A stretch of 34,785 bases of DNA from Thermaurantimonas aggregans (GTDB lineage Bacteria; Bacteroidota; Bacteroidia; Flavobacteriales; Schleiferiaceae), in assembly GCF_003851885.1 (NCBI RefSeq), contig NZ_BHZE01000027.1, forward strand, positions 1 to 34,785. The letters run 5' to 3'. Below the pieces are notes generated by a model that saw only the letters and a list, made by a program, of their open reading frames with translations, ran no database searches and had not been told where the DNA came from. The position numbers and the translations under genes are program-made. Of this stretch, positions 7,837-16,448 are shown one piece after another (position 1 is the first letter of the stretch; each line of letters begins with the position of its first letter).

Positions 7837-9453
7837 ATGATTTTACAAATTGAAAATCACATGGTCACAAACAAAACCTCCCAACTTACCCTCAATACCC
7901 CCTTGCCCGCTGAGGCTTCTCATATCTTCAGTCCTGAGGCAATGGCCTTTGTGGATGCGCTCCACCAAGAGTTTAACGAGCGACGCTTGGCACTGCTTGC
8001 TATGCGTCGCAAGCGGCAGAAGGAAATAGACAACGGTGCCCTTCCCGACTTTCTGCCACAAACACGCCATATTCGGGTGGACTTCTGGAAAGCTGCTCCT
8101 GTACCTGAGGTCATCGCCGATAGGCGCGTAGAAATAACAGGTCCGGTTGATCGAAAAATGATCATCAACGCGCTGAACAGTGGTGCCAATGTATTTATGG
8201 CAGACTTCGAAGATGCCAACTCCCCGACTTGGCAAAACGTGTATGAAGGACAAGTGAACCTCTTCGATGCTGTGCGCCGTCAAATAGATTTTACTGCTCC
8301 AAATGGCAAAAAATATGCACTGAATGAGAAAATTGCCGTGCTTTTCGTTCGCCCTCGAGGTCTCCACTTGCCTGAGAAACATCTCAAGTATAGTTCCAAC
8401 TGCGCTTCAGGGTCATTAGTTGATTTTGGTTTTTACTTCTTCCACAACGCTCTCAAAAGCATCGAAAACGGATTTGGGCCTTTCTTTTACTTGCCGAAAC
8501 TCGAAAGCCATCTCGAAGCTCGCTGGTGGAATGATGTCTTTAATTTTTCAGAAGACTATCTGGGCTTAAAGCGTGGAACCATTAAGGCTACTGTGCTTAT
8601 TGAGACGATACTGGCTACTTTCGAGGCAGATGAAATCATTTATGAACTCCGCGAACACTCTGCTGGATTAAACTGTGGTCGCTGGGATTACATCTTTTCA
8701 TACATCAAAAAGCTCAAAAACCACAAGCAATTCATCTTGCCTGATCGAGCTCTAGTAACCATGGAGACACCCTTTATGGATGCGTATTCCAAGTACGTGG
8801 TACAAGTGTGCCATCGCAGAGGGGTGCATGCCATGGGCGGTATGTCGGCTTTCATTCCAGTAAAAGACAATGAAACTGAAAATCAGGCAGCTTTTGAAAA
8901 AGTACGCAAAGACAAGCTGCGCGAAGTGCTCAATGGCCATGATGGCACTTGGGTAGCTCATCCGGGCTTGGTGCAAGTAGCCAAAGAAATTTTTGATCAA
9001 TACATGCCCGAGCCCAATCAAATTCACAAGGTAAAACCGACACATGATTTTACGGCCGCTGATTTACTAACACCTCCGGCCCTTGTTGTTACCGAAAAAG
9101 GCATTCGCCACAATATAAACGTAGCCCTTCTCTACATTGAAAGCTGGCTCAGCGGCACTGGAGCAGCAGCCATCTACAATCTGATGGAAGATGCTGCTAC
9201 AGCTGAAATCTCAAGGGCTCAGCTTTGGCAATGGCTTCACAACAAGGTAGTTACTTCTGAAGGTATTGAGTTCACTGAGTACGTGTACGAAAAACTCAAA
9301 AAAGAAGAACTTGCTAAAATAAAAGGAATGGTCGGTGAGAAGCGCTTTGCTTCAGGTCGCTTCCGCGTGGCAGAGTGCATTCTCGATCAGCTCGTGCTTG
9401 ATGTAGAATTTACTGAATTTTTAACTCTACCAGCTTACGAATTTTTACCTTAA
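7837..9453 (+). CDS. aceB: Malate synthase A
   Basis: Condenses glyoxylate with acetyl-CoA to give malate, the second step of the glyoxylate shunt, in the cytoplasm. The protein is about 538 residues, normal for the A isoform. It shows DRRVEITGPVDRKMIINALN, the metal/substrate segment VFMADFEDANSPTW, RPRGLHL, and a C-terminal region with IYNLMEDAATAEISRAQLWQW. The open frame extends to GTG 7831, but that codon is inside the -7 box. ATG 7837 would make the mRNA nearly leaderless, and ATG 7861 is an alternative that trims eight residues. aceA follows after 48 nt, so the two are probably one operon facing away from the ScfR-like regulator. Confidence 0.95.
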   Translation: MILQIENHMVTNKTSQLTLNTPLPAEASHIFSPEAMAFVDALHQEFNERRLALLAMRRKRQKEIDNGALPDFLPQTRHIRVDFWKAAPVPEVIADRRVEITGPVDRKMIINALNSGANVFMADFEDANSPTWQNVYEGQVNLFDAVRRQIDFTAPNGKKYALNEKIAVLFVRPRGLHLPEKHLKYSSNCASGSLVDFGFYFFHNALKSIENGFGPFFYLPKLESHLEARWWNDVFNFSEDYLGLKRGTIKATVLIETILATFEADEIIYELREHSAGLNCGRWDYIFSYIKKLKNHKQFILPDRALVTMETPFMDAYSKYVVQVCHRRGVHAMGGMSAFIPVKDNETENQAAFEKVRKDKLREVLNGHDGTWVAHPGLVQVAKEIFDQYMPEPNQIHKVKPTHDFTAADLLTPPALVVTEKGIRHNINVALLYIESWLSGTGAAAIYNLMEDAATAEISRAQLWQWLHNKVVTSEGIEFTEYVYEKLKKEELAKIKGMVGEKRFASGRFRVAECILDQLVLDVEFTEFLTLPAYEFLP

Positions 9454-9501
9454 AATCAGATAAACTCCCAAAATAAAAACCAAACAAAAACCCCCAAATC
9501 T

Positions 9502-10779
9502 ATGAACAGACAGCAAGCCATTGAAGCCCTGAAAATAGACTGGGCTACCAACAAGCGTTGGGCTGGAATTACTCGCCCCTATTCAGCCGAAGATGTAATA
9601 AATCTACGCGGCTCCGTAAAAATTGAATATACATTGGCTCGCCGTGGGGCCGAGCGCCTTTGGAACGACCTGAATACCCTACCCGTAGTTTCAGGTTTAG
9701 GTGCTCTCACAGGCAATCAAGCCATTCAAGAAGTGCAAGCTGGGCTTCGCGCTATTTATTGCTCAGGTTGGCAAGTGGCCGGTGACAACAACACTGCCGG
9801 CGAGATGTATCCCGACCAATCGCTGTATCCGGTAAATTCCGTTCCCGAACTGGTTCGCCGAATCAATAATGCCTTGTTGCGCACTGATCAGATCCTTTGG
9901 ATGAACGGCGATACTTCCATCGATTGGATGGTACCCATCGTAGCCGATGCAGAAGCAGGTTTTGGTGGCAATCTGAATGCCTATGAACTGATGAAGGCAA
10001 TGATAGCTGCTGGCGCTGCCGGGGTACACTTCGAAGACCAGCTGTCATCGGCTAAAAAATGTGGTCATCTTGGCGGCAAAGTGCTTGTTCCAACTCAAGA
10101 AGCGATTAATAAGCTAGTTGCGGCTCGCCTTGCTGCCGATGTACTCGACGTGCCCACCATCATAATCGCGCGCACCGATGCCGACGCTGCCAACTTGCTA
10201 ACTAGTGACGTAGATCCGCGCGATCAGCCATTTATCACAGGCCAACGCAGCTCTGAGGGATTCTACTACGTACGCAATGGTATCGAACAGGCCATTGCCC
10301 GTGGATTGGCTTACGCTCCTTATGCCGACCTTATTTGGTGTGAGACCTCTAAGCCCTCTCTTGAAGAAGCTCGCCAGTTCGCTGAAGGCATCCACAGCAA
10401 ATATCCCGGCAAATTGCTGGCATACAACTGCTCACCTTCCTTTAACTGGGCTGCTAAACTCACCGAAAAACAAATGCGCACCTTCCGCGAAGATTTAGCA
10501 GAAATGGGTTACAAGTTTCAGTTCATCACTATAGCAGGTTGGCATGCACTCAACAACAGCATGTTTGAGCTTGCAACCGCTTATCGCGAAGAAGGTATGC
10601 TGGCCTATAGCCGCCTGCAGCAGCGTGAGTTTGAAAACGAGCACCTCGGTTACAGAGCAGTGAAGCATCAAGCTTTTGTAGGAACAGGTTATTTTGACGC
10701 TATTCAAAATGTGATTACTGCAGGTAGTGCTTCTACACTTGCCTTAGCCGGTAGTACTGAGTCAGAGCAATTTCATTAA
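9502..10779 (+). CDS. aceA: Isocitrate lyase
   Basis: Cleaves isocitrate to succinate and glyoxylate, bypassing the decarboxylating steps of the TCA cycle during growth on acetate or fatty acids. The 425-residue length is standard. The active-site signature [10 protein letters not shown] is present with the catalytic Cys, as are the metal-binding region ADAEAGFGG, the ARTDADAA segment and NCSPSFNW. It follows aceB by 48 nt; that spacer is strikingly rich in A and C and nearly free of G. A strong terminator lies about 50 nt after the stop, so aceBA appears to be a two-gene unit, presumably governed by the divergent regulator. Confidence 0.97.
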   Translation: MNRQQAIEALKIDWATNKRWAGITRPYSAEDVINLRGSVKIEYTLARRGAERLWNDLNTLPVVSGLGALTGNQAIQEVQAGLRAIYCSGWQVAGDNNTAGEMYPDQSLYPVNSVPELVRRINNALLRTDQILWMNGDTSIDWMVPIVADAEAGFGGNLNAYELMKAMIAAGAAGVHFEDQLSSAKKCGHLGGKVLVPTQEAINKLVAARLAADVLDVPTIIIARTDADAANLLTSDVDPRDQPFITGQRSSEGFYYVRNGIEQAIARGLAYAPYADLIWCETSKPSLEEARQFAEGIHSKYPGKLLAYNCSPSFNWAAKLTEKQMRTFREDLAEMGYKFQFITIAGWHALNNSMFELATAYREEGMLAYSRLQQREFENEHLGYRAVKHQAFVGTGYFDAIQNVITAGSASTLALAGSTESEQFH

Positions 10780-10830
10780 TAGCATCCCCTGGCTTCAGTT
10801 TTCCCCCTCCTTTTTGTGTGCTCTGACGAA

Positions 10831-10857
10831 GAAACCCCGTCGTAATGACGGGGTTTC
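10831..10857. terminator. Terminator hairpin between convergent aceA and the BASS transporter gene
   Basis: A perfect 11-bp stem GAAACCCCGTC / GACGGGGTTTC surrounds a GTAAT loop. It is followed by ATTTAAAAAAA on the plus strand. It lies between two converging genes and may serve both, though the T tract is imperfect in either direction. Confidence 0.75.
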
Positions 10858-10911
10858 ATTTAAAAAAATCAATATTAGAGATCAAAAAATGGTTTAAAGG
10901 CTAATTGGATA

Positions 10912-11784
10912 TTAGGCCTCAGCAAGTTGTCTTTTCCTTGAAAACCCAATTATGAGCAACCCTCCGGTCATAAACATAATGAGCGAATAAAGGGCAGGAG
11001 CTACAGTCATTGCCGGATTTTCGAGTAACGTAGCGGTAATCATAATTCCGAGTGTGCCGTTTTGAATGCCAGATTCGATGACGATGGATATTTTGTCTTC
11101 ATATGGAATTCCAGTAATAGCACCGGAAAACCAACCAAGGGCCATGGTTGCCAAGTTCAAAAGCAAAGCGGCCAATCCAGCTGTGCGGAAGTACTCTGGC
11201 AGGTTTTGTCTTTCTTTTAGAATCGCTGCTAAAACGATGAGAGCAAAAATCACTGCCGAAAAAATGCGCACAGGTCTGTCAGCCTTCTCAGCAAATGCAG
11301 ATGCTTTTTTGCGTATAAACATGCCAATGGCTACGGGAACCAGTGTAACTCCAAAGATCTGAATCATCGTTTTGCCAACCGGCAATTCGATGTTTGCCTC
11401 TTTGCCCATAAAGAAGTCGAGGCTGAAGTTTACAATAAAAGGAATCGTGAAAATGGTAATCACACTGGTGATGGCCGTTAGGGTGATTGACAGAGCGGTA
11501 TTCCCTCTACTTAAGTGGGTAATTAAGTTAGAAGTTACGCCTCCGGGGCAGGCAGCAAGTACCATCAAGCCGACAGCCAGCTCTTTAGTAATAGGAATGG
11601 TGCTAACAATCAATAGCCCCACTAACGGCAGTAATAGAAGCTGATTGACCAAACCAGCTGCCACGGATTTTGGAAATTTTACGATGCGCGCAAAATCGTC
11701 CCACGTTAGGCCGAGCCCCATTCCAAGCATTATAATGGCCAGTGAAATAGGCAAAAAAACTTCAGTTAAAATATTGGTTTGCAT
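10912..11784 (-). CDS. Bile acid:sodium symporter (BASS) family transporter
   Basis: A hydrophobic protein of about 290 residues with some nine to ten membrane segments. The N-terminus is FLPISLAIIMLGMGL and the family sodium-site segment AACPGGVTSNLITHLSRGN is present. Bacterial members carry organic anions such as keto acids or sulfonated compounds with sodium; bile acids are not implied. The frame extends to TTG 11805, but ATG 11784 starts directly at the conserved first helix and is preferred. It follows the photolyase gene by 46 nt on the same strand and may be co-transcribed. Sodium coupling fits a cell that also carries the Nqr sodium pump. Confidence 0.88.
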   Translation of the reverse strand: MQTNILTEVFLPISLAIIMLGMGLGLTWDDFARIVKFPKSVAAGLVNQLLLLPLVGLLIVSTIPITKELAVGLMVLAACPGGVTSNLITHLSRGNTALSITLTAITSVITIFTIPFIVNFSLDFFMGKEANIELPVGKTMIQIFGVTLVPVAIGMFIRKKASAFAEKADRPVRIFSAVIFALIVLAAILKERQNLPEYFRTAGLAALLLNLATMALGWFSGAITGIPYEDKISIVIESGIQNGTLGIMITATLLENPAMTVAPALYSLIMFMTGGLLIIGFSRKRQLAEA

Positions 11785-11830
11785 AGCAGGTAATTTTTCT
11801 TGCAAATAAAATGTTAATACTTTTAAAAAG

Positions 11831-13336
11831 TCAATCTTCCTCTAAAATTTCATCCGTTCGTTTGTCGATGTTGCGCGACGAGGTGGTATGTCTTGCTAGA
11901 ATTCTCTGATTTTCTTCTATTACTTTCGGCCACTTCTGAGCTTCGTAAAGTATCTTTTGAGCTCTCTTGTAGGCGATCGATAGATCGACGATCGGACGAG
12001 GATAATCAATTCCGTAGCGAAAATTGTACATCAGCTCATCCATCGGAATAGTCTTCCATGGTTCATGTACAAGAGGTGCTGGCAACCGAGATAGCTCGGG
12101 CACCCATAGTTTGATGAAGTGGGCTTGCGGATCGTGTTCTAAAGATTGTTTTACCGGATTGTAAATGCGAATGGTGTTTATGCCTGTCACACCGGCTTGC
12201 ATCTGAAACTGCGGATAGTGGATGCCCGGTTCAAAGTCGAGAAACTGTTTCGCCAGATGATGAACCCCCGATCGCCAGTCGTGAAAAAGGTAATGCGTAA
12301 GGAAAGAAACCAAAATGGCCCGCATTCGAAAGTTTAGATATCCCGTTGAGCGCACACTGCGCATACAAGCATCTACCAGTGGAAACCCAGTAAGCCCCTC
12401 TTCCCAGGCTTTCACTAGAGCCGGATTGAACTCGTAAGGCATTGCTTGGTATCCTCGATTTACGTGCTCAAACTCCATTCGGTCTTCCGATTCAAACTTT
12501 TGGATGAAATGACAGTGCCAATGCAGCCTGCTTATAAAGGCTCGAAGCGGGAATTTGGCTGACTTTGGATGCTTGTACAATTCTATGGCTTCTTGATACA
12601 CGCGTCGTAAACTGACTGTACCCCAGGCTATGTGCGGTGAAAGACGGCTGCAGCTGGTACGACTCTCTTCCGGTTTTGAAATGTGCCGGCTATAGGAGTG
12701 ATATCTCCCGTCTAAAAAAGTCTTTAGGGTCGATATTCCTGCATCCTCTCCTGCAGGTTGATAGTTTCTAGATTCAATAAGCCATTGATTGCACAGTGTT
12801 GTCGGAAATTCAAATGGATGTTGCAAATCAATCGCTGGAAAGGAATATTTGGAAAAATCAGGAGTACACCTTTCGGCACGCATAAATTCCTTCCACTTTT
12901 TGTCCCAATCGCACCTGTTACGTAAGCCACGAATCACGCCAAATTGCCTATACTCTTGCCATTTAATGCCAGCCGAACGAAAGTATTTAGCAAGCTGAAG
13001 ATCTCTTTCATAAGTAGTGCGAACCCCTGTCTCTTGATATGAGTATACAGAATATATTCGATATTCAGTATGGATGAACCTGAAAATATCAAACGCATCT
13101 CCATACGCTATCCACATGGTGATGCCCTTTTTCTCTAGTTTGCCTTTTACCTCTAATGCAGACTGGAGTTGAAAGGCGAAATGCCTCGAGCTGTAATCAG
13201 GATGATTTACCAAAGCTGATTCTGCAATCCAAAGAGCTAAGACGGGATTTCCAGCCTGTAAGGCCTCTCGCAATGGACAATGGTCGTGAATTCTCAAATC
13301 GCGTTTGTACCAAACGACGGAAATAGGATTTCTCAA
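11831..13336 (-). CDS. Cryptochrome/photolyase family flavoprotein, divergent bacterial type
   Basis: A 501-residue protein with the N-terminal photolyase domain ([16 protein letters not shown], residues 7-22) and the C-terminal FAD-binding domain ([11 protein letters not shown] 318-328, [21 protein letters not shown] 374-394). By ungapped alignment from memory to E. coli CPD photolyase, W277, W316, R342 and W359 are kept as W273, W311, R337 and W354. E274, N341, M345, W384, W306 and W382 become R270, F336, A340, F377, Y301 and P375. Substrate recognition and electron transfer therefore probably differ from classical enzymes. It resembles a recently described bacterial group of photolyase-like proteins; DNA repair is likely but unproven. 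The start is TTG 13336, the only start codon after the in-frame TAG at 13352-13354. Confidence 0.85.
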   Translation of the reverse strand: MRNPISVVWYKRDLRIHDHCPLREALQAGNPVLALWIAESALVNHPDYSSRHFAFQLQSALEVKGKLEKKGITMWIAYGDAFDIFRFIHTEYRIYSVYSYQETGVRTTYERDLQLAKYFRSAGIKWQEYRQFGVIRGLRNRCDWDKKWKEFMRAERCTPDFSKYSFPAIDLQHPFEFPTTLCNQWLIESRNYQPAGEDAGISTLKTFLDGRYHSYSRHISKPEESRTSCSRLSPHIAWGTVSLRRVYQEAIELYKHPKSAKFPLRAFISRLHWHCHFIQKFESEDRMEFEHVNRGYQAMPYEFNPALVKAWEEGLTGFPLVDACMRSVRSTGYLNFRMRAILVSFLTHYLFHDWRSGVHHLAKQFLDFEPGIHYPQFQMQAGVTGINTIRIYNPVKQSLEHDPQAHFIKLWVPELSRLPAPLVHEPWKTIPMDELMYNFRYGIDYPRPIVDLSIAYKRAQKILYEAQKWPKVIEENQRILARHTTSSRNIDKRTDEILEED

Positions 13337-13407
13337 TGGTCGATGAAAATGCTACAAGAAAACAAGCTGCCCGTGTGGTGGTTTAATAAATGTATAAACA
13401 AATGTAG

Positions 13408-13962
13408 ATGAAAAAGCTGTTTTCTTTGCTTACCCTTTCAGTCCTTACCCTAAATGCTCAGAAGATGAACGACAAAAAATATGAACGTGCCATATTGGCT
13501 TCAGGCTGCTTTTGGGGCACCGAATACCATTTGAAGCGCATCCCAGGCGTCATCAGTACTCGCTGCGGATACACCGGCGGACATGTACCCAACCCCACTT
13601 ACAAGCAAGTATGTACCGGAACTACCGGTCATGCAGAAGCCGTAGAGGTCATCTACGATCCCTTAAAAGTGAATTTCGAGACAATTTGTAAGGTATTTTT
13701 TGAAACGCATGACCCAGGTCAGTTAAATAGACAAGGACCCGATATTGGCCATCAGTACAGAAGTGCAGTCTTTTATTTAAATGAGGAACAAAAGAAAATT
13801 ACCGAAAAACTGATTGAAATCCTTCGCAGTAAAGGGCATAAAGTAGTAACCGAAGTAACTCCGGCAGGTGAATTCTACCCAGCTGAAGATTACCATCAGA
13901 ATTACTACGATACTAAAGGCACTACGCCTTACTGCCACTTTTATGTCAAAAAATTTGATTAA
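13408..13962 (+). CDS. msrA: Peptide-methionine (S)-S-oxide reductase MsrA, probably exported
   Basis: Repairs oxidised methionine (S-sulfoxide) in proteins. The catalytic cysteine lies in GCFWG at residue 34. The conserved GYTGG, GHAEAVEVIYDP, HDPGQLNRQGPDIGHQYRSA and YHQNYY segments are all present, and C176 near the end (PYCHFY) is a possible resolving cysteine. The first 19 residues (MKKLFSLLTL..LNAQK) look like a signal peptide, so the mature enzyme probably acts in the periplasm. An internal ATG at 13465 would give a cytoplasmic form starting just before the conserved domain. The gene is divergent from the photolyase; no clear TAnnTTTG element was seen upstream. Confidence 0.93.
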   Translation: MKKLFSLLTLSVLTLNAQKMNDKKYERAILASGCFWGTEYHLKRIPGVISTRCGYTGGHVPNPTYKQVCTGTTGHAEAVEVIYDPLKVNFETICKVFFETHDPGQLNRQGPDIGHQYRSAVFYLNEEQKKITEKLIEILRSKGHKVVTEVTPAGEFYPAEDYHQNYYDTKGTTPYCHFYVKKFD

Positions 13963-13986
13963 ATACTTCGGTGTAGCTCTGAACAG

Positions 13987-14027
13987 TAAAGTGTTAAAAT
14001 TACAATCCACCTCTTGTAAACACTTTA
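13987..14027. repeat. Inverted repeat between msrA and the DUF177 gene
   Basis: TAAAGTGTT (13987-13995) and AACACTTTA (14019-14027) form a perfect 9+9 repeat with a 23-nt loop. There is no T tract, so it is not an obvious terminator. It ends 17 nt before the -7 box at 14045, so it could be a regulatory site for the DUF177-rpmF unit. Confidence 0.45.
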
Positions 14028-14044
14028 ATTAGCGCTTTATTCAC

Positions 14045-14052
14045 TACTTTTG
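14045..14052 (+). promoter_or_regulatory. -7 promoter element for the DUF177-rpmF operon
   Basis: TACTTTTG matches TAnnTTTG exactly. It predicts a 5' UTR of about 50 nt before ATG 14113. Confidence 0.55.
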
Positions 14053-14112
14053 CAGCCCTTTAAAAACAGAGATAAAAAGGAAAGAGTAGGCTCATTTTTA
14101 ACTACTTGAAAG

Positions 14113-14679
14113 ATGTCAAAAAAAGATGAACGCTGGCTAAAAGAGTTTGACGTGCCCTTCGTCGGCATGAAGGTGGGCGTTCATCGCTTTGAATATACCC
14201 TCGACGATGCCTACTTTGCACACTATGCCACTCAAGACTTCAGAAATGCCCGCCTCACTTGTAAGGTGGAGATGGAAAAGAAACCAAATATGCTTGTGTT
14301 TGGTTTTCAAGTAGGTGGCAAAGTAGAGGTGGATTGTGATATCAGCACCGAACCTTTTGACCTCGACATATCTGGCGATTGGAAATTGGTCGTAAAATTT
14401 GGCCCTACTTTCATTGAAGAAGAAGATGGAATAATGACGCTTCCACACGAAGAACACACGATCAATTTATCGCAGTTCATTTACGAAACAGCCGTACTCG
14501 CTATTCCCCTTCAGCGAATACATCCAGGCGTGGCTGACGGTACCTTTGAAAACGACGTAACTCGAAAATTAGCCGAAATCAAAGTAGATAAAATTTCTAC
14601 TGGCATAGAGCCGTTAGACGAATTTCCAACCGATCCACGGTGGGAAAAATTAAAAGACTTAAAAAATAAACTCAATTAA
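14113..14679 (+). CDS. DUF177 (YceD) family protein
   Basis: A 188-residue acidic cytoplasmic protein of the YceD/DUF177 family, which is linked to 23S rRNA accumulation or ribosome assembly and is nearly always encoded just before rpmF, as here with an 11-nt gap. The family core [14 protein letters not shown] is at residues 68-82. Where many homologs have CxxC, this protein has C75-D-I-S78, so the second cysteine is missing. The C-terminal half contains the usual INLSQFIYE segment and the proline-rich motif near residues 125-135. Assignment rests on sequence pattern and the rpmF context; the biochemical role of the family is only partly known. Confidence 0.85.
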   Translation: MSKKDERWLKEFDVPFVGMKVGVHRFEYTLDDAYFAHYATQDFRNARLTCKVEMEKKPNMLVFGFQVGGKVEVDCDISTEPFDLDISGDWKLVVKFGPTFIEEEDGIMTLPHEEHTINLSQFIYETAVLAIPLQRIHPGVADGTFENDVTRKLAEIKVDKISTGIEPLDEFPTDPRWEKLKDLKNKLN

Positions 14680-14690
14680 TATATACGACC

Positions 14691-14882
14691 ATGGCACATC
14701 CTAAACGCAGGCAATCCAAAACCCGCAGAGATAAGCGCAGAACGCATTATAAAGCCGAAGTTCCTACTGTTGCTATTTGCAATGTAACTGGCGAGGCTCA
14801 CTTGTGGCACAGAGCCTACTGGCACGAGGGCAAGCTGTACTACAAAGGCAAGGTAGTACTCGATAAGCAAGCCAACGCTTAA
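14691..14882 (+). CDS. rpmF: 50S ribosomal protein L32
   Basis: A 63-residue basic protein with the unmistakable N-terminus [17 protein letters not shown], followed by a short core ([18 protein letters not shown]). It is a structural component of the large ribosomal subunit near the peptide-exit side. It has only one cysteine, so it is a non-zinc form. Translation is probably coupled to the preceding DUF177 gene. The common downstream partners plsX and fabH are absent; a terminator follows the stop directly. Confidence 0.97.
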   Translation: MAHPKRRQSKTRRDKRRTHYKAEVPTVAICNVTGEAHLWHRAYWHEGKLYYKGKVVLDKQANA

Positions 14883-14909
14883 AAGAACTTTTGAAATAAC
14901 CGTCGTAAC

Positions 14910-14932
14910 AGCCGGCCCAAGGGTCGGCTTTT
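14910..14932 (+). terminator. Rho-independent terminator after rpmF
   Basis: AGCCGGCCC (14910-14918) pairs with GGGTCGGCT (14921-14929), with one G-T wobble, and TTT follows. Its core closely resembles the terminators at 170-190 and 28598-28624. Confidence 0.75.
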
Positions 14933-14947
14933 GCACTTTAAACCTTT

Positions 14948-15199
14948 TTAATTCTCTGATTCCCACTCGCTGGTGTGTGAAAACTTGATGTGTGTATTGT
15001 CCTGATACCACTGATTGTTGTACGACTCGGGAGCTACAAATGTTTTGTCCTTTAAAATGATGTACACCAGCAACAGCAATACTGCAGGCGATACAGAAAA
15101 TAAAAATAATCCGAGTGCGTAGTAGCCATTTAGGTAGAGAAACGGGCTAAGTATACCTGTAAGCAGATGAATAAAAGCTACGAAGGAAATGGTTCTCAT
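14948..15199 (-). CDS. Small membrane protein of unknown function
   Basis: I do not recognise this 83-residue protein. Two hydrophobic segments (about residues 4-24 and 27-50) are separated by a short turn containing NGYY, and a polar, aromatic, acidic tail of about 33 residues ends WESEN. This suggests a two-helix inner-membrane protein with a soluble tail. The ATG at 15199 is the natural start. It lies convergent to rpmF and downstream of the glycosyltransferase on the same strand, separated by about 150 nt and a weak hairpin, so it probably has its own promoter. Confidence 0.6.
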   Translation of the reverse strand: MRTISFVAFIHLLTGILSPFLYLNGYYALGLFLFSVSPAVLLLLVYIILKDKTFVAPESYNNQWYQDNTHIKFSHTSEWESEN

Positions 15200-15336
15200 G
15201 TTAAGTGTTTTTTAACGTAAACGATGCTCTATGATAAATGTTTTTGAAGTCTTTAAATTCTAAGAGCAGGTGTTCTATTTATTTAGAGCCAATTCCATTA
15301 AAGTGAGCCGTACGTTCATGAAATTAATGTTTTCAT

Positions 15337-15355
15337 AAAAAGGCGTTTAGCCTTT
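15337..15355 (-). terminator. Weak terminator at the end of the 15.4-kb glycosyltransferase gene
   Basis: On the minus strand AAAGGC and GCCTTT form a 6-bp stem around TAAAC, and the last T of the stem runs into a short T tract (TTTTT). The hairpin overlaps the stop codon of the gene. Confidence 0.5.
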
Positions 15356-16433
15356 ACTTATCTAATACACGTCGATAAACCTCAATGAGTTTTTTGGTCG
15401 ATTTTTCCCAAGAGTTGTTTTCATAAAAATAATCTCTCTGTTCCGCTGCGGGTGGGGTTTCGAGAGCGAGCATAAGATTTTCTGTAATGTCCAATAGATT
15501 GACAGGGTCGCAGTAGAGTGCATAAACGCCAAAAACTTCGGCAGTGTCACCCCTGTTGGTTACCACTATTCTACAGCCGGAGGCAGCTGCTTCAAGCGAG
15601 GCCAATCCAGTCGTTTCAAACCACGAGGGCTGTGCGTGCACGCGATGCTCCAGATACAAGTCGAGCAACTTTTCGGGGCGCACATGGCCTGCAAATGTAA
15701 CCCGATCGCCAGCCAACCAGTGCACATACCAGTTGTACAGCAGCGAATTTTTACCTGGCTTACCCACCAGTGTGAGGGGAGCATCGAGTTTACCAGCCGC
15801 TTTTATAAGCTTTGCTTGGTTTTTAAGTCCTTCAATTCGACCAACTGACATTATTCCTTTTCGCCTGTGCCATGGCGTATCTTTTGTAAAAAAAATCGGA
15901 TCAATTCCCAGGGGAACAACATCCGTAAAAGCGGGGAGCAAGTTGCAGTAGTTGTAAATCCTCTCCAGTTCGCTACCGGTAGCTGTAATCAAACAATCGG
16001 CGTTTTGAAGGATTTTTCGAATAGCCTTTTTATGTCCGTCTATCAAATATTGCCATGCGCTGTAAGGCAATTGGCCTAACAGCATTTTGGCTGATGCTTT
16101 AAGATATTCGGCATTGTCGCGACCCACAAAAGCCATGATGTCGCGCATAGGCCAAAATCTGCCACGCACGTCGTATTCTCGGTAATCTACAAACAACGAA
16201 GAGATAACCAGTGGTGACCGAATGCTACTCAGATAGGGATATAGGTCATAAGGGCGTCCTAAATTGAAAAAGTGTAAAATGTCGTAACGTCTGCCACTGA
16301 GTGCTTCATCCGACTCAATGATTTCGACACTTACTCTGAATTTTCTTAAATATTCAGCTGTTTTTAATACCTGAATCGTGTCGCCACCGATATGTTCCCG
16401 ATAGCCTTTGCGAATTAAGATGAGTACTTTCAA
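15354..16433 (-). CDS. Glycosyltransferase family 4-like protein
   Basis: A GT-B glycosyltransferase of about 360 residues, predicted to act in surface-glycan synthesis. The acceptor-side N-terminus has KVLILIRKGYREHIGGD. The donor domain begins around SVGRIEGLKNQ and carries ETTGLASLEAAASGCRIVVTN, the E-x7-E type motif. The frame is open to TTG 16451, but that codon is the end of an exact -7 box (TACTTTTG). The next candidate, TTG 16433, starts right at the conserved first strand, and no ATG is available nearby, so the start is uncertain. A run of nine A residues lies between the two candidates. It stands alone, with no flippase or polymerase next to it. Confidence 0.8.
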   Translation of the reverse strand: MKVLILIRKGYREHIGGDTIQVLKTAEYLRKFRVSVEIIESDEALSGRRYDILHFFNLGRPYDLYPYLSSIRSPLVISSLFVDYREYDVRGRFWPMRDIMAFVGRDNAEYLKASAKMLLGQLPYSAWQYLIDGHKKAIRKILQNADCLITATGSELERIYNYCNLLPAFTDVVPLGIDPIFFTKDTPWHRRKGIMSVGRIEGLKNQAKLIKAAGKLDAPLTLVGKPGKNSLLYNWYVHWLAGDRVTFAGHVRPEKLLDLYLEHRVHAQPSWFETTGLASLEAAASGCRIVVTNRGDTAEVFGVYALYCDPVNLLDITENLMLALETPPAAEQRDYFYENNSWEKSTKKLIEVYRRVLDK

Positions 16434-16448
16434 ATACTTTTTTTTTGA

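Noticed and set aside
7843-8382. 179-codon minus-strand frame opposite aceB
   Set aside because: Shadow of the strongly conserved malate synthase coding strand; no domain or promoter.
11784-11805. TTG 11805 as start of the BASS transporter
   Set aside because: It adds seven polar residues before the conserved first helix, while ATG 11784 starts exactly there.
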